Source: Prosthecobacter sp. (GTDB lineage: Bacteria; Verrucomicrobiota; Verrucomicrobiia; Verrucomicrobiales; Verrucomicrobiaceae). From it: 64,000 nt of DNA. The stretch covers positions 62,001 to 126,000 of the forward strand of contig JAIPJY010000003.1 of assembly GCA_021733925.1 (NCBI GenBank), written 5' to 3'. Positions 40,473-48,284 of this stretch are shown one piece after another (within the stretch, counting starts at the first letter, position 1; each line of letters begins with the position of its first letter). Below the pieces are notes generated by a model that searched no databases, had not been told where the DNA came from, and saw nothing but the letters and a program-made list of their open reading frames with translations. A program made the position numbers and the translations under genes.

Positions 40473-42374
40473 TTACTTCTCCAGCTTCTTCAGTGCCGCC
40501 GTCACATTCCCCACTGTGAGAAGTTCATCGAGGATGAAGGGTTCCTCAGCGCCCGGTATGTAGAGCACGTTGACTGGCACGGCGCGTTTGCCGAGGGCTT
40601 CGAGGGCGAGGCGGATGGTTTCGTTTTCATCCGACCAGTCGGCTTTGAGCGTGGCGACGTGGTGCTGTTTGAAGAGGGCACGCAGGCCGGTGTCGGAATA
40701 GACGCGTTTGTTGACTTGGCAGGTCCAGCACCAGGAGGCGGTGAAGTCGATGTACACGGGCTGCTTGGCGGCACGCAGCGCGGCCACTTTTCCCGGTGAC
40801 CACGTTTCCCAGTGCAATGCATCGGGGTCATTGAGATTCACGTCTTCTTCTGCATGTGAGCGTTTGGCGGAAGCGTTTGGCAAACCGAGCCAGAGGCCGC
40901 CTGCCACCGCGAAGAACGTGAGCAGTCGCGCGATGTTCTGCGTGCGTGCGGTCTTGTGCGGCAGGGCCCAGCGACCGTAGATCCAGCAACCCAGTGCGAT
41001 GAGCACGAGGCTCAGGATGGCGAACAGCACTGGCAGGCCTTCGATCTGATTGGTCAGAACGTAGAGCATGAATCCCACGGTGCCGAAGAGCAGGAAGGAC
41101 ATGCCCTGCTTGAAGCTTTCCATCCATGCGCCAGGCCGTGGCAGTGCTGAGATGAGGCCCGGGAAGAGGGAGAGCAGCAGAAAGGGGCTGGCCAGACCTA
41201 GGCCGATGAGCGTGAAGATCAGCATCGACTGGGATGCAGGAAGCGCCAACGTGGCTCCGAGAGCGGTGCCAAGAAAAGGGGCGGAGCAGGGGGTCGCTAC
41301 CACCGTAGCCAGAAGCCCTGAAAAGAACGAGCCACCAAGGCCGCTCTTCGCCTGCAAACCTGAGCCCACGCCGATCGCCGAAGTGCCGATCTCAAACAGG
41401 CCTGCCATGTTCAGGGCAAAGATGAGGAAGAACGCGGCCAGGAAAAAGTTGAAGGCCGGTGATTGCAACTGCGAGCCCCAGCCCTTGTTCAGCGCGATGG
41501 CGACACCGCCAAGCACCCAGAACGAGAGCAGCACACCCACCGTGTACATCAAACCATGCAGCACCACTTTGCGGCGGTCTTCACCCGCCTGCTGGACCAC
41601 ACTCGTGACCTTGATGCCGAGCACCGGAAACACGCAGGGCATGATGTTGAGGATTAATCCGCCGACGAAGGCGTAGAGCAGCAGTTGTGCAAATGAGAGT
41701 TGGGATTTTGGTGCGGTGACCTGCGCTGGTCTCGATGTGGGAGTGATCGTCGCAGCGGACTTTGATTCATTCGCCGCAGGCGTTACGGCTGCGGTTTCAG
41801 CGCTTTTTTTTTCAGTGGCAGGAGCGCTGCTAAACGCGGACGCATTCGCTTCATTGACTGCGGGGGTAGCGGCAACGCCCAGCGAGAGAGTGACTTCTTT
41901 GGGAAAGGGCAGGCAGCTTTTCGGATCACACACAAGCGCGTTTACTTTCACTTTCAGCTCGACGCTGCTGCCGATGGCAGCGCTGGCAGGCGGGGTGATC
42001 TTCACCGGCAGGTACACCGTGCCGTCATAGCCGTCACTGATCGCGCCATCGGTGGAGGGAACCTGATGGGTCGCAGGCCAGGGCAGTTCTTCAATTTGCC
42101 AGCCCTCAGGCAGGGTCCAGGTCAGCTTTGTGGGCTTGCCGATGACGCCCGGGGGCAGCACCTTGCCATAGGTGTGGCAATCCTTCGCATGCACGAGTTT
42201 GACGGCGGCCTGAAACGGCTGACCAGGAGCGGCGGCAGACACTGCTGCGATCAGCTCTGCCGTGACCCGTTCCTGCTTCGGAGCGGCGGCCTCACCAAGG
42301 CCAAAGTTTTGTGCAGGGGCGACGGTGGCAGCGAGCAGCAAGGCGGCGAGTGACAGGAAACAGCTTCGATTCAT
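40473..42374 (-). CDS. dsbD: Thiol:disulfide interchange protein DsbD
   Basis: 633 residues from the ATG at 42374, which begins a signal peptide (MNRSCFLSLAALLLAATVAPAQ). The in-frame ATG at 42647 overlaps the CDGSH gene and is rejected. The periplasmic N-terminal domain carries CDPKSCLPFP. Eight-helix membrane domain with its two redox cysteines in NIMPCVFPVLG and VATPCSAPF. The C-terminal thioredoxin domain has ASWCWTCQVNK near residue 550. Together they pass electrons from cytoplasmic thioredoxin to periplasmic thiols. A Ser/Ala/Thr/Lys linker of about 50 residues sits between the N-terminal and membrane domains. A small membrane gene follows after 4 bp. Confidence 0.95.
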   Translation of the reverse strand: MNRSCFLSLAALLLAATVAPAQNFGLGEAAAPKQERVTAELIAAVSAAAPGQPFQAAVKLVHAKDCHTYGKVLPPGVIGKPTKLTWTLPEGWQIEELPWPATHQVPSTDGAISDGYDGTVYLPVKITPPASAAIGSSVELKVKVNALVCDPKSCLPFPKEVTLSLGVAATPAVNEANASAFSSAPATEKKSAETAAVTPAANESKSAATITPTSRPAQVTAPKSQLSFAQLLLYAFVGGLILNIMPCVFPVLGIKVTSVVQQAGEDRRKVVLHGLMYTVGVLLSFWVLGGVAIALNKGWGSQLQSPAFNFFLAAFFLIFALNMAGLFEIGTSAIGVGSGLQAKSGLGGSFFSGLLATVVATPCSAPFLGTALGATLALPASQSMLIFTLIGLGLASPFLLLSLFPGLISALPRPGAWMESFKQGMSFLLFGTVGFMLYVLTNQIEGLPVLFAILSLVLIALGCWIYGRWALPHKTARTQNIARLLTFFAVAGGLWLGLPNASAKRSHAEEDVNLNDPDALHWETWSPGKVAALRAAKQPVYIDFTASWCWTCQVNKRVYSDTGLRALFKQHHVATLKADWSDENETIRLALEALGKRAVPVNVLYIPGAEEPFILDELLTVGNVTAALKKLEK

Positions 42375-42472
42375 GGTTGGGGGAGGGATTGGCAGGTAAG
42401 AGAACGCGCCGTGCGGGTTATTCCCATCACGGCGCGTTACGCTGAAATTGGATACTTGAAAATCTCTACGAC

Positions 42473-42712
42473 TCAGAGCGCCTTGTGGCTGCCATCGCAG
42501 AAAGGCGGGTTCTTGGTGTGCTTGCAGTTGCAGAGCCAGACCTTCTTCGCCTCGGGCAGATTGAACTTCTTGGGGCCCATTCCACTGCCTTTGTGGCTGC
42601 CGTCGCACATCGGCTGATGGCCGCTCAAGCCGCAGGCGCACCACCAATGGTCCCCAGCAGGCAGTTCAACGGCGACGGGTTGTTTCTCGTGAATTTTGGG
42701 AAGGTTTTCCAT
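42473..42712 (-). CDS. CDGSH iron-sulfur protein with two cluster motifs
   Basis: 79 residues with two C-x-C...CDGSH motifs: CACGLSGHQPMCDGSH (about residues 25-40) and CNCKHTKNPPFCDGSH (about 61-76). Each gives three Cys and one His for a [2Fe-2S] cluster as in mitoNEET-type and bacterial double-CDGSH proteins. Expected to be soluble and cytoplasmic, with a redox or cluster-transfer role. It lies between pyrD and dsbD on the same strand. Confidence 0.93.
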   Translation of the reverse strand: MENLPKIHEKQPVAVELPAGDHWWCACGLSGHQPMCDGSHKGSGMGPKKFNLPEAKKVWLCNCKHTKNPPFCDGSHKAL

Positions 42713-42774
42713 GGGGTGACTCTGGCAGATGGGGCAAGAAGGTCAAGGTGCTGCGCCTCTTGATGAATCTTTGC

Positions 42775-43800
42775 CTACTTGATCGTCTCCAGCACCTCCC
42801 GCACCAATCCGGGCCCGCGATACACCAGCCCGCTGTAAACCTGCACGAGGGCGGCTCCGGCCTTCATCTTCTCCACTGCATCGGTTCCGCTGAGGATGCC
42901 GCCGACACCGATGAGCGGGATCTGCTCCTTGAGCAGCATGCGGAAGGCCTGCAGCACGAGGTTGGAGCGCTCACGCACCGGTGCACCGCTCAGGCCGCCG
43001 GTTTCGTTCGCCAGGCGATGACCCGTGATGGCATTGCGATCAATGGTGGTGTTGGTGGCGATGACACCGTCAATATCTTGCTCATTGAAGACGCGAGCGA
43101 GTGCCTCGATCTGCATGTCATTGAGGTCCGGGGCGATCTTGACGAGCAGCGGCACCTGTTTGCCATGCTCCTGCTGCAAGACGGCCTGCTCTTTCTTCAG
43201 GGCAAAGATCAGTTCCCGCACAGCACCTTCGGCCTGGAGGTCACGCAGGCCTTTGGTGTTGGGGGAAGAAATGTTCACGGCGATGTAGTCAGCGACCGGA
43301 TACGCTGCTTTCAGGCAGATGAGATAATCACTCACGGCATCCTCATTCGGTGTGTCGAAGTTCTTGCCAATGTTGACACCGACGACGGCCTTGGTGCTTC
43401 GGTTCTTGAGCTTCTTCACTGCGGATTGGATGCCGGGGTTGTTGAAGCCCATGCGGTTGATGAGAGCTTCATGTTCGGGCAGGCGGAAGAGGCGCGGCTT
43501 GGGATTTCCCGGCTGCGGACGCGGCGTGAGGGTGCCGACTTCGACTGCTCCCAGTCCGAGTGCGCCCCAGGCCTCGACCGCACTGGCGGACTTGTCCATG
43601 CCGGCTGCGAGCCCGAGAACGTTTGGAAAGGTGAGTCCCATCACGTTGCGAGATTGCTGGGGTCCGCTGGCGACTGACCTGAGCATGCCGAGACGATGCG
43701 CGATGATCATCATCTTGACCGTGAGGGTGTGAGCACGCTCGGCATCGAGCCTGAAGAGCCACGGTTTCAGGATGGGGTAAAAAGATTCGATCAGGGTCAT
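42775..43800 (-). CDS. pyrD: Dihydroorotate dehydrogenase (quinone), class 2
   Basis: 341 residues, usual length. The N-terminal helices (SFYPILKPWLFRLDAERAHTL) are the membrane-associating extension of class 2 enzymes. FMN-site and catalytic segments follow: GLAAGMDKSASAVEAWGALGLGAVEVGT, NISSPNTKGLRDLQ with the catalytic serine near residue 175, KIAPDLND, NTTIDR and IGVGGILSG. It oxidises dihydroorotate to orotate with quinone in pyrimidine synthesis. Its ATG overlaps the stop of the SGNH gene upstream by 4 bp (ATGA), so the two are translationally coupled. Confidence 0.97.
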   Translation of the reverse strand: MTLIESFYPILKPWLFRLDAERAHTLTVKMMIIAHRLGMLRSVASGPQQSRNVMGLTFPNVLGLAAGMDKSASAVEAWGALGLGAVEVGTLTPRPQPGNPKPRLFRLPEHEALINRMGFNNPGIQSAVKKLKNRSTKAVVGVNIGKNFDTPNEDAVSDYLICLKAAYPVADYIAVNISSPNTKGLRDLQAEGAVRELIFALKKEQAVLQQEHGKQVPLLVKIAPDLNDMQIEALARVFNEQDIDGVIATNTTIDRNAITGHRLANETGGLSGAPVRERSNLVLQAFRMLLKEQIPLIGVGGILSGTDAVEKMKAGAALVQVYSGLVYRGPGLVREVLETIK

Positions 43801-44453
43801 GCGTCTGGAGTGAGGATGGATTTTACGAGTGCTGCCACGGCTTTGCCGAGACGTCCATGTGCAGCCGCATCTAAATGGATGCCGTCGCTGCCAGGTTCGA
43901 TCAGTGTTTGCGTATTGAGAAATCCACAGCCGAGCGAGTCGGCGATGGCTTCATAATACTTGGGCAGTCTGCGGCTGTCTTTCTGGCCGTTCGGGAACTT
44001 GGCGGCGATGTCGGGAAGATGCAGTTGGTCACCGATGGCCGGCGGGCAGAGCAGCAGTAATTTTGGTGCTTTGTTACCGATACCGGCATCACCGCCCAAG
44101 ATCATCTGGGCCAGCATTTTGACACCGGTGGCGATCTCTCCGGGAGAAACACCAAACACGGCTTTGAGGTCATTTGTGCCGATCATCAGCACCACCAGAT
44201 CCAGTGGCTTTTGGGATTCCAGGATCGCAGGCAGCACTGTCCTGCCATTGCGTGCGAGGGCAAAAGGGTCGTCGTGCACGGTGGTGCGGCCGTTTTGTCC
44301 TTCTTCGATCACGCGGAAACCGGAGCCCAGTTCACGGGCTAAAATACCGGTCCAGCGCACGTCGTGCGGGTGTCGTTCGGGGCAGGGGAGGGAGATGCTT
44401 TCGGGCATGAAGCCCCAGGTGTTTGAGTCGCCAAAACAGAGAACGTTTTTCAT
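43797..44453 (-). CDS. SGNH/GDSL-family esterase
   Basis: 218 residues from the ATG at 44453 (MKNVLCFGDSNTWGF), the family start; an in-frame upstream start at 44627 adds non-homologous sequence. Block I GDSN has the catalytic Ser10, block III is IGTND, and block V DGIHLDAAAH provides the Asp-His pair near residue 190. It resembles the arylesterase/acyl-CoA thioesterase group. There is no signal peptide, so it is cytoplasmic. It is coupled to pyrD by a 4-bp overlap, an unusual partner without an obvious metabolic link. Confidence 0.93.
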   Translation of the reverse strand: MKNVLCFGDSNTWGFMPESISLPCPERHPHDVRWTGILARELGSGFRVIEEGQNGRTTVHDDPFALARNGRTVLPAILESQKPLDLVVLMIGTNDLKAVFGVSPGEIATGVKMLAQMILGGDAGIGNKAPKLLLLCPPAIGDQLHLPDIAAKFPNGQKDSRRLPKYYEAIADSLGCGFLNTQTLIEPGSDGIHLDAAAHGRLGKAVAALVKSILTPDA

Positions 44454-44550
44454 CAGATATGCATGATGCCGTTCATCCAGACGGGGGCAACTGGTCTCCA
44501 CGAATGTGAATAACTCCTCAAATACCTGTGCAAAACTGCAAAAATCTAGC

Positions 44551-44578
44551 TTGCACGAGTTTTCGTCTGTGTTAGACA
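44551..44578 (+). promoter_or_regulatory. Candidate promoter of the ribosomal protein operon
   Basis: TTGCAC (44551-44556), 16-bp spacer, TAGACA (44573-44578) with an upstream TG, 68 bp before rpmJ. The leader contains C-rich and G-rich runs (44583-44624) that could pair, possibly for autoregulation. Confidence 0.45.
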
Positions 44579-44646
44579 TCCTGCCCCCCCGCTCCAAAAG
44601 TGGGGTTTTGAGTTCCCCCAGACTCACCTTATTTCACTACTCCTGT

Positions 44647-44760
44647 ATGCGCGTCCGTACCTCCGTTAAACCTCTCTGCGAACTTTGCCGTGTAATCCGC
44701 CGCAAAGGTGTTGTCCGTGTTGTCTGCAAAAATCCACGCCACAAACAGCGTCAGGGTTAA
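44647..44760 (+). CDS. rpmJ: Ribosomal protein bL36
   Basis: 37 residues ([16 protein letters not shown]...). The zinc ligands Cys11, Cys14, Cys27 and His32 of the C+ form are all present. A structural protein of the large subunit. The ATG at 44647 is chosen by homology over a longer in-frame ORF from 44506. First gene of the S13-S11-S4 cluster; rpsM follows after 30 bp. Confidence 0.97.
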   Translation: MRVRTSVKPLCELCRVIRRKGVVRVVCKNPRHKQRQG

Positions 44761-44790
44761 TCCTTCATTTAAATCCCACCACACTGAATT

Positions 44791-45168
44791 ATGGCCCGCC
44801 TGCTTGGAGTCGAAATCCCGAACGAAAAGAAAATTGAATACTCACTTCCGTATATCTACGGCATTGGGCTTTCTGTCAGCCGCAAGATCCTTGCTGCTAC
44901 CAACATCGACCCCAACATCCGGGCAGGTGAACTGAGCGACGAACAGATCGCTGCAATCACCCAGACCGTTCAAGGGATGAAGATTCCGATCGAAGGTGAC
45001 CTTCGTCGTGAGCTTCAGATGCACATGAAGCGCATCCTTGGTATCAACTGCTACCGTGCTCATCGTCATCGTCGTGGTCTGCCAGTGCGCGGCCAGCGCA
45101 CGCACACCAACGCTCGTACTCGTAAAGGTCCTCGTAAGACCGTGGGTGCCCAGAAGGCGAAGAAGTAA
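44791..45168 (+). CDS. rpsM: Ribosomal protein uS13
   Basis: 125 residues, usual length. MARLLGVEIPNEKKIEYSL, the H2TH region with YGIGLSVSRKIL, and the basic tail RGLPVRGQRTHTNARTRKG are diagnostic. It binds 16S rRNA in the head of the small subunit and contacts tRNA. Second gene of the operon; rpsK follows after 33 bp. Confidence 0.98.
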   Translation: MARLLGVEIPNEKKIEYSLPYIYGIGLSVSRKILAATNIDPNIRAGELSDEQIAAITQTVQGMKIPIEGDLRRELQMHMKRILGINCYRAHRHRRGLPVRGQRTHTNARTRKGPRKTVGAQKAKK

Positions 45169-45201
45169 TCAGAATTTTAGCAACGTCCCCGTCTATATAT
45201 C

Positions 45202-45780
45202 ATGGCTGAAGAAACGACCCCCACCGCACCTGAAGCAGCAGTTCCTGCACCTGCCGCAGCAGTTCCTGCTCCTGTCGCTGCACCGGCAGCATCTGGTGCT
45301 CCCGCTGCACCTGCCGCACCAGCGGATCAGCGCACTTCCACCAGCGGTGACAAACAGGTTTCCCAGAACGTCTGGCTCGAAATCGGTGGTGAAGCTGCCG
45401 AACAGAAGGTCATCAAGGCCAAGGGTTCCAAAAACGTCTCTCAGGGCCTTGTGCATGTGTACGCCACCTTCAACAACACCATCGTCACGATCACTGACCG
45501 TGCGGGTGGTGTGATCGGCTGGTCCACAGCTGGCAAGATGGGCTTCCGTGGTTCCCGTAAAGGCACCGCATACGCCGCTCAGGTCGTTGCTCAGGATGCC
45601 TGCCGTCAGGCAATGGGCCATGGTCTTCGTGAAGCTGAAGTCCGCCTTCGTGGTCCTGGCTCCGGTCGTGAATCCGCCGTTCGTGCCGTTCAGGCCCTCG
45701 GTGTCGAAGTGACCACCATCAAAGATGTGACTCCTATCCCGCACAACGGCTGCCGTCCGCCAAAAGCCCGTCGCGTCTAA
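45202..45780 (+). CDS. rpsK: Ribosomal protein uS11 with Ala/Pro-rich N-terminal extension
   Basis: 192 residues, about 60 longer than the usual ~130. The first ~45 residues are acidic and then Ala/Pro/Val-rich ([21 protein letters not shown]). The core starts near residue 72 ([23 protein letters not shown]) and ends with [14 protein letters not shown]. The core is complete, so the protein is functional in the platform of the small subunit. The extension is probably disordered and exposed. There is no internal ATG in frame at the core start, so the extension is translated. Confidence 0.97.
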   Translation: MAEETTPTAPEAAVPAPAAAVPAPVAAPAASGAPAAPAAPADQRTSTSGDKQVSQNVWLEIGGEAAEQKVIKAKGSKNVSQGLVHVYATFNNTIVTITDRAGGVIGWSTAGKMGFRGSRKGTAYAAQVVAQDACRQAMGHGLREAEVRLRGPGSGRESAVRAVQALGVEVTTIKDVTPIPHNGCRPPKARRV

Positions 45781-45807
45781 TTTTTCAGCCCCTTTCTTCT
45801 ACTTACT

Positions 45808-46422
45808 ATGGCACGCTACACAGGTCCTCGCGAAAAAATCAATCGTCGTTTCGGCATTGCTCTTTTCGGTCCTTCCAAATCTCTCGAAACCCGTAACTTC
45901 CCACCAGGACAGCACGGTGCTCGCAACACCCGCCGCAAGACTTCCGAATACGGCACCGCCCTCGCTGAAAAGCAGAAGCTGCGTTTTCAGTATGGTCTCA
46001 TGGAGAAGCAGTTCCGCCGCTTCTTTGCCGAAGCTCAGCGCCGTAAAGGCGTGACCGGTGAAAACCTGCTGCAACTGCTCGAAATGCGTCTCGACAATGT
46101 CGTGTATCGCATGGGCTTCGCCAACACCCGTTTCGCTTCCCGTCAGCTCACCAGCCATCGTCACATCACTGTGAACGGCAAGGTCGTGAACATCGCCAGC
46201 TACCAGTGCAAGCCAGGTGACGTCGTCGCCGCCCGCACCACCAGCCAGCGCAGCCAGCAGCTCATCGGTCGTTTCCTCGAAATGACCCAGGGCACTCCTG
46301 CTTCCGACTGGATGACCGTCGATCGCGACAAGATGAGCGGTGTTATCAATCGCGTCCCTGTGCGTGAGGAGATCAACCCGATCGCCAACGAGCAGCTCAT
46401 CGTCGAGCTCTACTCCCGTTAA
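45808..46422 (+). CDS. rpsD: Ribosomal protein uS4
   Basis: 204 residues. MARYTGPREKINRRFG, FPPGQHG-like segment (FPPGQHGARNTRRKTSEYG), and an S4 RNA-binding domain (LLQLLEMRLDNVVYRMGFANTRFASRQLTSHRH) are classical. It is a primary 16S rRNA binder. The zinc-binding N-terminal cysteines are absent (C- form). Last gene of the cluster: a strong terminator follows and the usual rpoA and rplQ do not. Confidence 0.98.
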   Translation: MARYTGPREKINRRFGIALFGPSKSLETRNFPPGQHGARNTRRKTSEYGTALAEKQKLRFQYGLMEKQFRRFFAEAQRRKGVTGENLLQLLEMRLDNVVYRMGFANTRFASRQLTSHRHITVNGKVVNIASYQCKPGDVVAARTTSQRSQQLIGRFLEMTQGTPASDWMTVDRDKMSGVINRVPVREEINPIANEQLIVELYSR

Positions 46423-46451
46423 TCCCTCTGGATTAGCCAATCTTCTTCAAG

Positions 46452-46482
46452 AGGGACGCTTTCGAGCGTCCCTTTTGCTTTT
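46452..46482 (+). terminator. Rho-independent terminator of the ribosomal operon
   Basis: AGGGACGCT-ttcg-AGCGTCCCT, a 9-bp stem with a stable UUCG tetraloop followed by TTTGCTTTT, 29 bp after rpsD. Confidence 0.92.
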
Positions 46483-46509
46483 CCCGTTTCTCTCCCTAGA
46501 TTTCCCTCT

Positions 46510-46800
46510 ATGTCCCCGACCCGCCTGGAACTCATCGGTACCGAAGTCGCCCTCGTTTGGAGCGATGGCACGGAGCAGTTCATCGCCATGGAAAAACTGC
46601 GCGCCGCCTCACCCAGCGCCGAGAACACCGGCGAACGTGATCTGCTGGGAAAGAAGATCGGCGGCACCGATCAAAAGCACTTTCCCGGCGTCACTGTTAA
46701 GGACTGGCGCATGGTTGGCGGCTACGCGATCCAGTTCGACTTCAGCGACGGACATAACACCGGGCTGTACACGTTTGATTATTTGCGGGCGCTGGAATGA
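46510..46800 (+). CDS. DUF971 family protein
   Basis: 96 residues. LELIGTEVALVWSDGTEQFI, RDLLGKKIGG, VKDWRMVGGYAIQFDFSDGHNTGLYTFDYLR match DUF971, the fold also found at the N terminus of gamma-butyrobetaine hydroxylases and in Fe-S assembly-related proteins. Soluble and cytoplasmic; exact role unknown. It stands right after the ribosomal terminator, and the next ORF starts 17 bp later. Confidence 0.88.
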   Translation: MSPTRLELIGTEVALVWSDGTEQFIAMEKLRAASPSAENTGERDLLGKKIGGTDQKHFPGVTVKDWRMVGGYAIQFDFSDGHNTGLYTFDYLRALE

Positions 46801-46816
46801 GCTAAATTTTGATGCC

Positions 46817-47152
46817 ATGAACTGGTCGATTTTTGATGATGGGAAAACGATCGGGCTGGCTGGCTCTGAAAGCGGAATCATCATCCGGGATGAGGAGCAC
46901 TCAGATGGAGTTCGTATTACCATTGAGCGAGGAGGCAGTATAGCCCCCTACAGCATCACATGCGGCATTTATGGATGGATGGTGCACACACGCTTTTTCG
47001 GATCAGAGGAAGAAGCGCAAATTGAATTCATCAAGATGCGGACAGAACTGGAGAAAATCATCACGCTGATATGTGATGATGCACTCGATGAAGAGCGATC
47101 TATGGAGATGGCTGTGGACGCTATATCCCAGTTTGTTGCACAATTTCCCTGA
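46817..47152 (+). CDS. Conserved hypothetical protein, 111 residues
   Basis: ATG at 46817; an in-frame extension to 46340 runs through rpsD and the terminator and is rejected. The chain has a beta-rich first half (TIGLAGSESGIIIRDEEH, RITIERGG, YSITCGIYGWMVHTRFF) and a helical, acidic second half. The compact pattern looks like a conserved small cytoplasmic protein, but I do not recognise a named family. It follows the DUF971 gene by 16 bp and converges with yjbQ. Confidence 0.65.
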   Translation: MNWSIFDDGKTIGLAGSESGIIIRDEEHSDGVRITIERGGSIAPYSITCGIYGWMVHTRFFGSEEEAQIEFIKMRTELEKIITLICDDALDEERSMEMAVDAISQFVAQFP

Positions 47153-47158
47153 CGGTCG

Positions 47159-47578
47159 CTACTCGCCCACCACAGTGACCACAATGCTCCGAGTGTGCGG
47201 GGCCCGGCGGTGCTCGAAGAGAAAAATGCCCTGCCATGTCCCGAGTGCGAGGCGGCCATTCACCACGGGAATGACTTCGGATGTGCGGGTCAGCGCCATT
47301 CGCAGGTGGCTTGGCATGTCATCCGGCCCTTCGTAGGTGTGAACGAAATAAGGTGTGTCCTCCGGCACGAGGTGGTCAAAGAAGCTGTGCAGGTCGGTGC
47401 GCGCTGTCGGATCGGCGTTTTCGAATATCACCAGACTCGCGCTCGTGTGCTGTACGAAGACCGTGACGGTACCTGTGCGGATGCCGCTGGCGCGTACAAT
47501 CTCCTGGCAGCGTTCGGTGATCTCATGGGTGCCTTTGCCGCGGGTAGGGATGGAAAATTGATCTGCGTGAGCGGCCAT
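47159..47578 (-). CDS. yjbQ: YjbQ family protein (UPF0047, secondary thiamine-phosphate synthase type)
   Basis: 139 residues from the ATG at 47578; the longer frame to 47662 adds a spurious hydrophobic start. Landmarks: FVQHTSASLVIFENADP, a DLHSFFDHLVPED stretch, HLRMALTRTSEVIPV and LGTWQGIFLFEHR, the conserved C-terminal motif. In E. coli the protein shows weak thiamine-phosphate synthase activity in vitro; its true role is unsettled. Convergent with the 111-residue gene, 6 bp apart. Confidence 0.92.
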   Translation of the reverse strand: MAAHADQFSIPTRGKGTHEITERCQEIVRASGIRTGTVTVFVQHTSASLVIFENADPTARTDLHSFFDHLVPEDTPYFVHTYEGPDDMPSHLRMALTRTSEVIPVVNGRLALGTWQGIFLFEHRRAPHTRSIVVTVVGE

Positions 47579-47631
47579 GTGTGGAGGGGGAGATAATGAG
47601 GAAAAGCAGCCACATCCTGCATGGATGGTCA

Positions 47632-47669
47632 GCAACAAAAATGCCATGTGATTCTTCATCACATGGCAT
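47632..47669 (-). terminator. Rho-independent terminator after peroxiredoxin
   Basis: On the minus strand a perfect 12-bp stem (ATGCCATGTGAT / ATCACATGGCAT, 5-nt loop) followed by TTTTGTTG, 25 bp after the stop. Confidence 0.88.
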
Positions 47670-47694
47670 CTGATTGTTTGCTACTGCTGGTCGA

Positions 47695-48165
47695 TTACGA
47701 CAGTTCAGCGAGCTTTGCTTTCACCGCAGCGAAGTCTGGAAGGTCCTTCGGGGTGGCAGTCTGTTCGGCGTATTGGATGACGCCGTCCTTGTCGATGACG
47801 AAAGCGGCACGTGCCGAGGTGTCACCGATGCCGGCGAGGCCTGGGAAGAGCACGTCGTAGGCCTTGGTGGTTTCCTTGTTCAGGTCGCTGACCAGGGTGA
47901 TGCCGATCTTTTCCTTCTGGGCCCAGGCTTCTTGTGCGAAGGGGCTGTCCACGCTGATGCCGATGACTTCGGCGTTGAGGTCGCTGTAGGAACTGAGGCC
48001 TGCAGTGATGTCGCAGAGTTCCTGGGTGCAGACGCCTGTGAAAGCGAGAGGGAAGAACAGCAGGACGGTGTTCTTGCCGGCTGCGAGCGAGACATCGCTG
48101 AGACCGGAGGCGGATTTTGATTTGAGGGTGAAGACAGGGGCTTTGGAACCGACGGAGAGTGCCAT
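47695..48165 (-). CDS. Peroxiredoxin (BCP/AhpE-like)
   Basis: 156 residues. The peroxidatic Cys46 sits in PLAFTGVCTQELC, with a second Cys51 five residues later in the position of the BCP-type resolving cysteine. VIGISVDSPFAQEAWA and ARAAFVIDKDGVIQY complete the thioredoxin fold. It reduces hydrogen peroxide and organic peroxides in the cytoplasm using thioredoxin-type donors. It stands alone, with its own terminator. A 13-bp palindrome (GGCCAGaCTGGCC) lies 58-71 bp upstream. Confidence 0.95.
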   Translation of the reverse strand: MALSVGSKAPVFTLKSKSASGLSDVSLAAGKNTVLLFFPLAFTGVCTQELCDITAGLSSYSDLNAEVIGISVDSPFAQEAWAQKEKIGITLVSDLNKETTKAYDVLFPGLAGIGDTSARAAFVIDKDGVIQYAEQTATPKDLPDFAAVKAKLAELS

Positions 48166-48284
48166 AGAGGTTGTGTGGGTGTGGGTTGCGTTCAGGCCGG
48201 GAGGCCAGGAGTCCGGTTACCAAGGCCAGACTGGCCCTCAGGTCAAACTAACGTTGATGTTCTCCGCCTCGGAAGCTCTGCCGT

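Noticed and set aside
46340-46816. 270-codon ORF running from within rpsD into the 111-residue gene
   Set aside because: It crosses rpsD in another frame and a strong terminator; only the part from 46817 looks like protein.
48224-48236. Palindrome GGCCAGaCTGGCC between the peroxiredoxin and DUF1501 genes
   Set aside because: No T-run, no second copy; not enough for a terminator or operator call.
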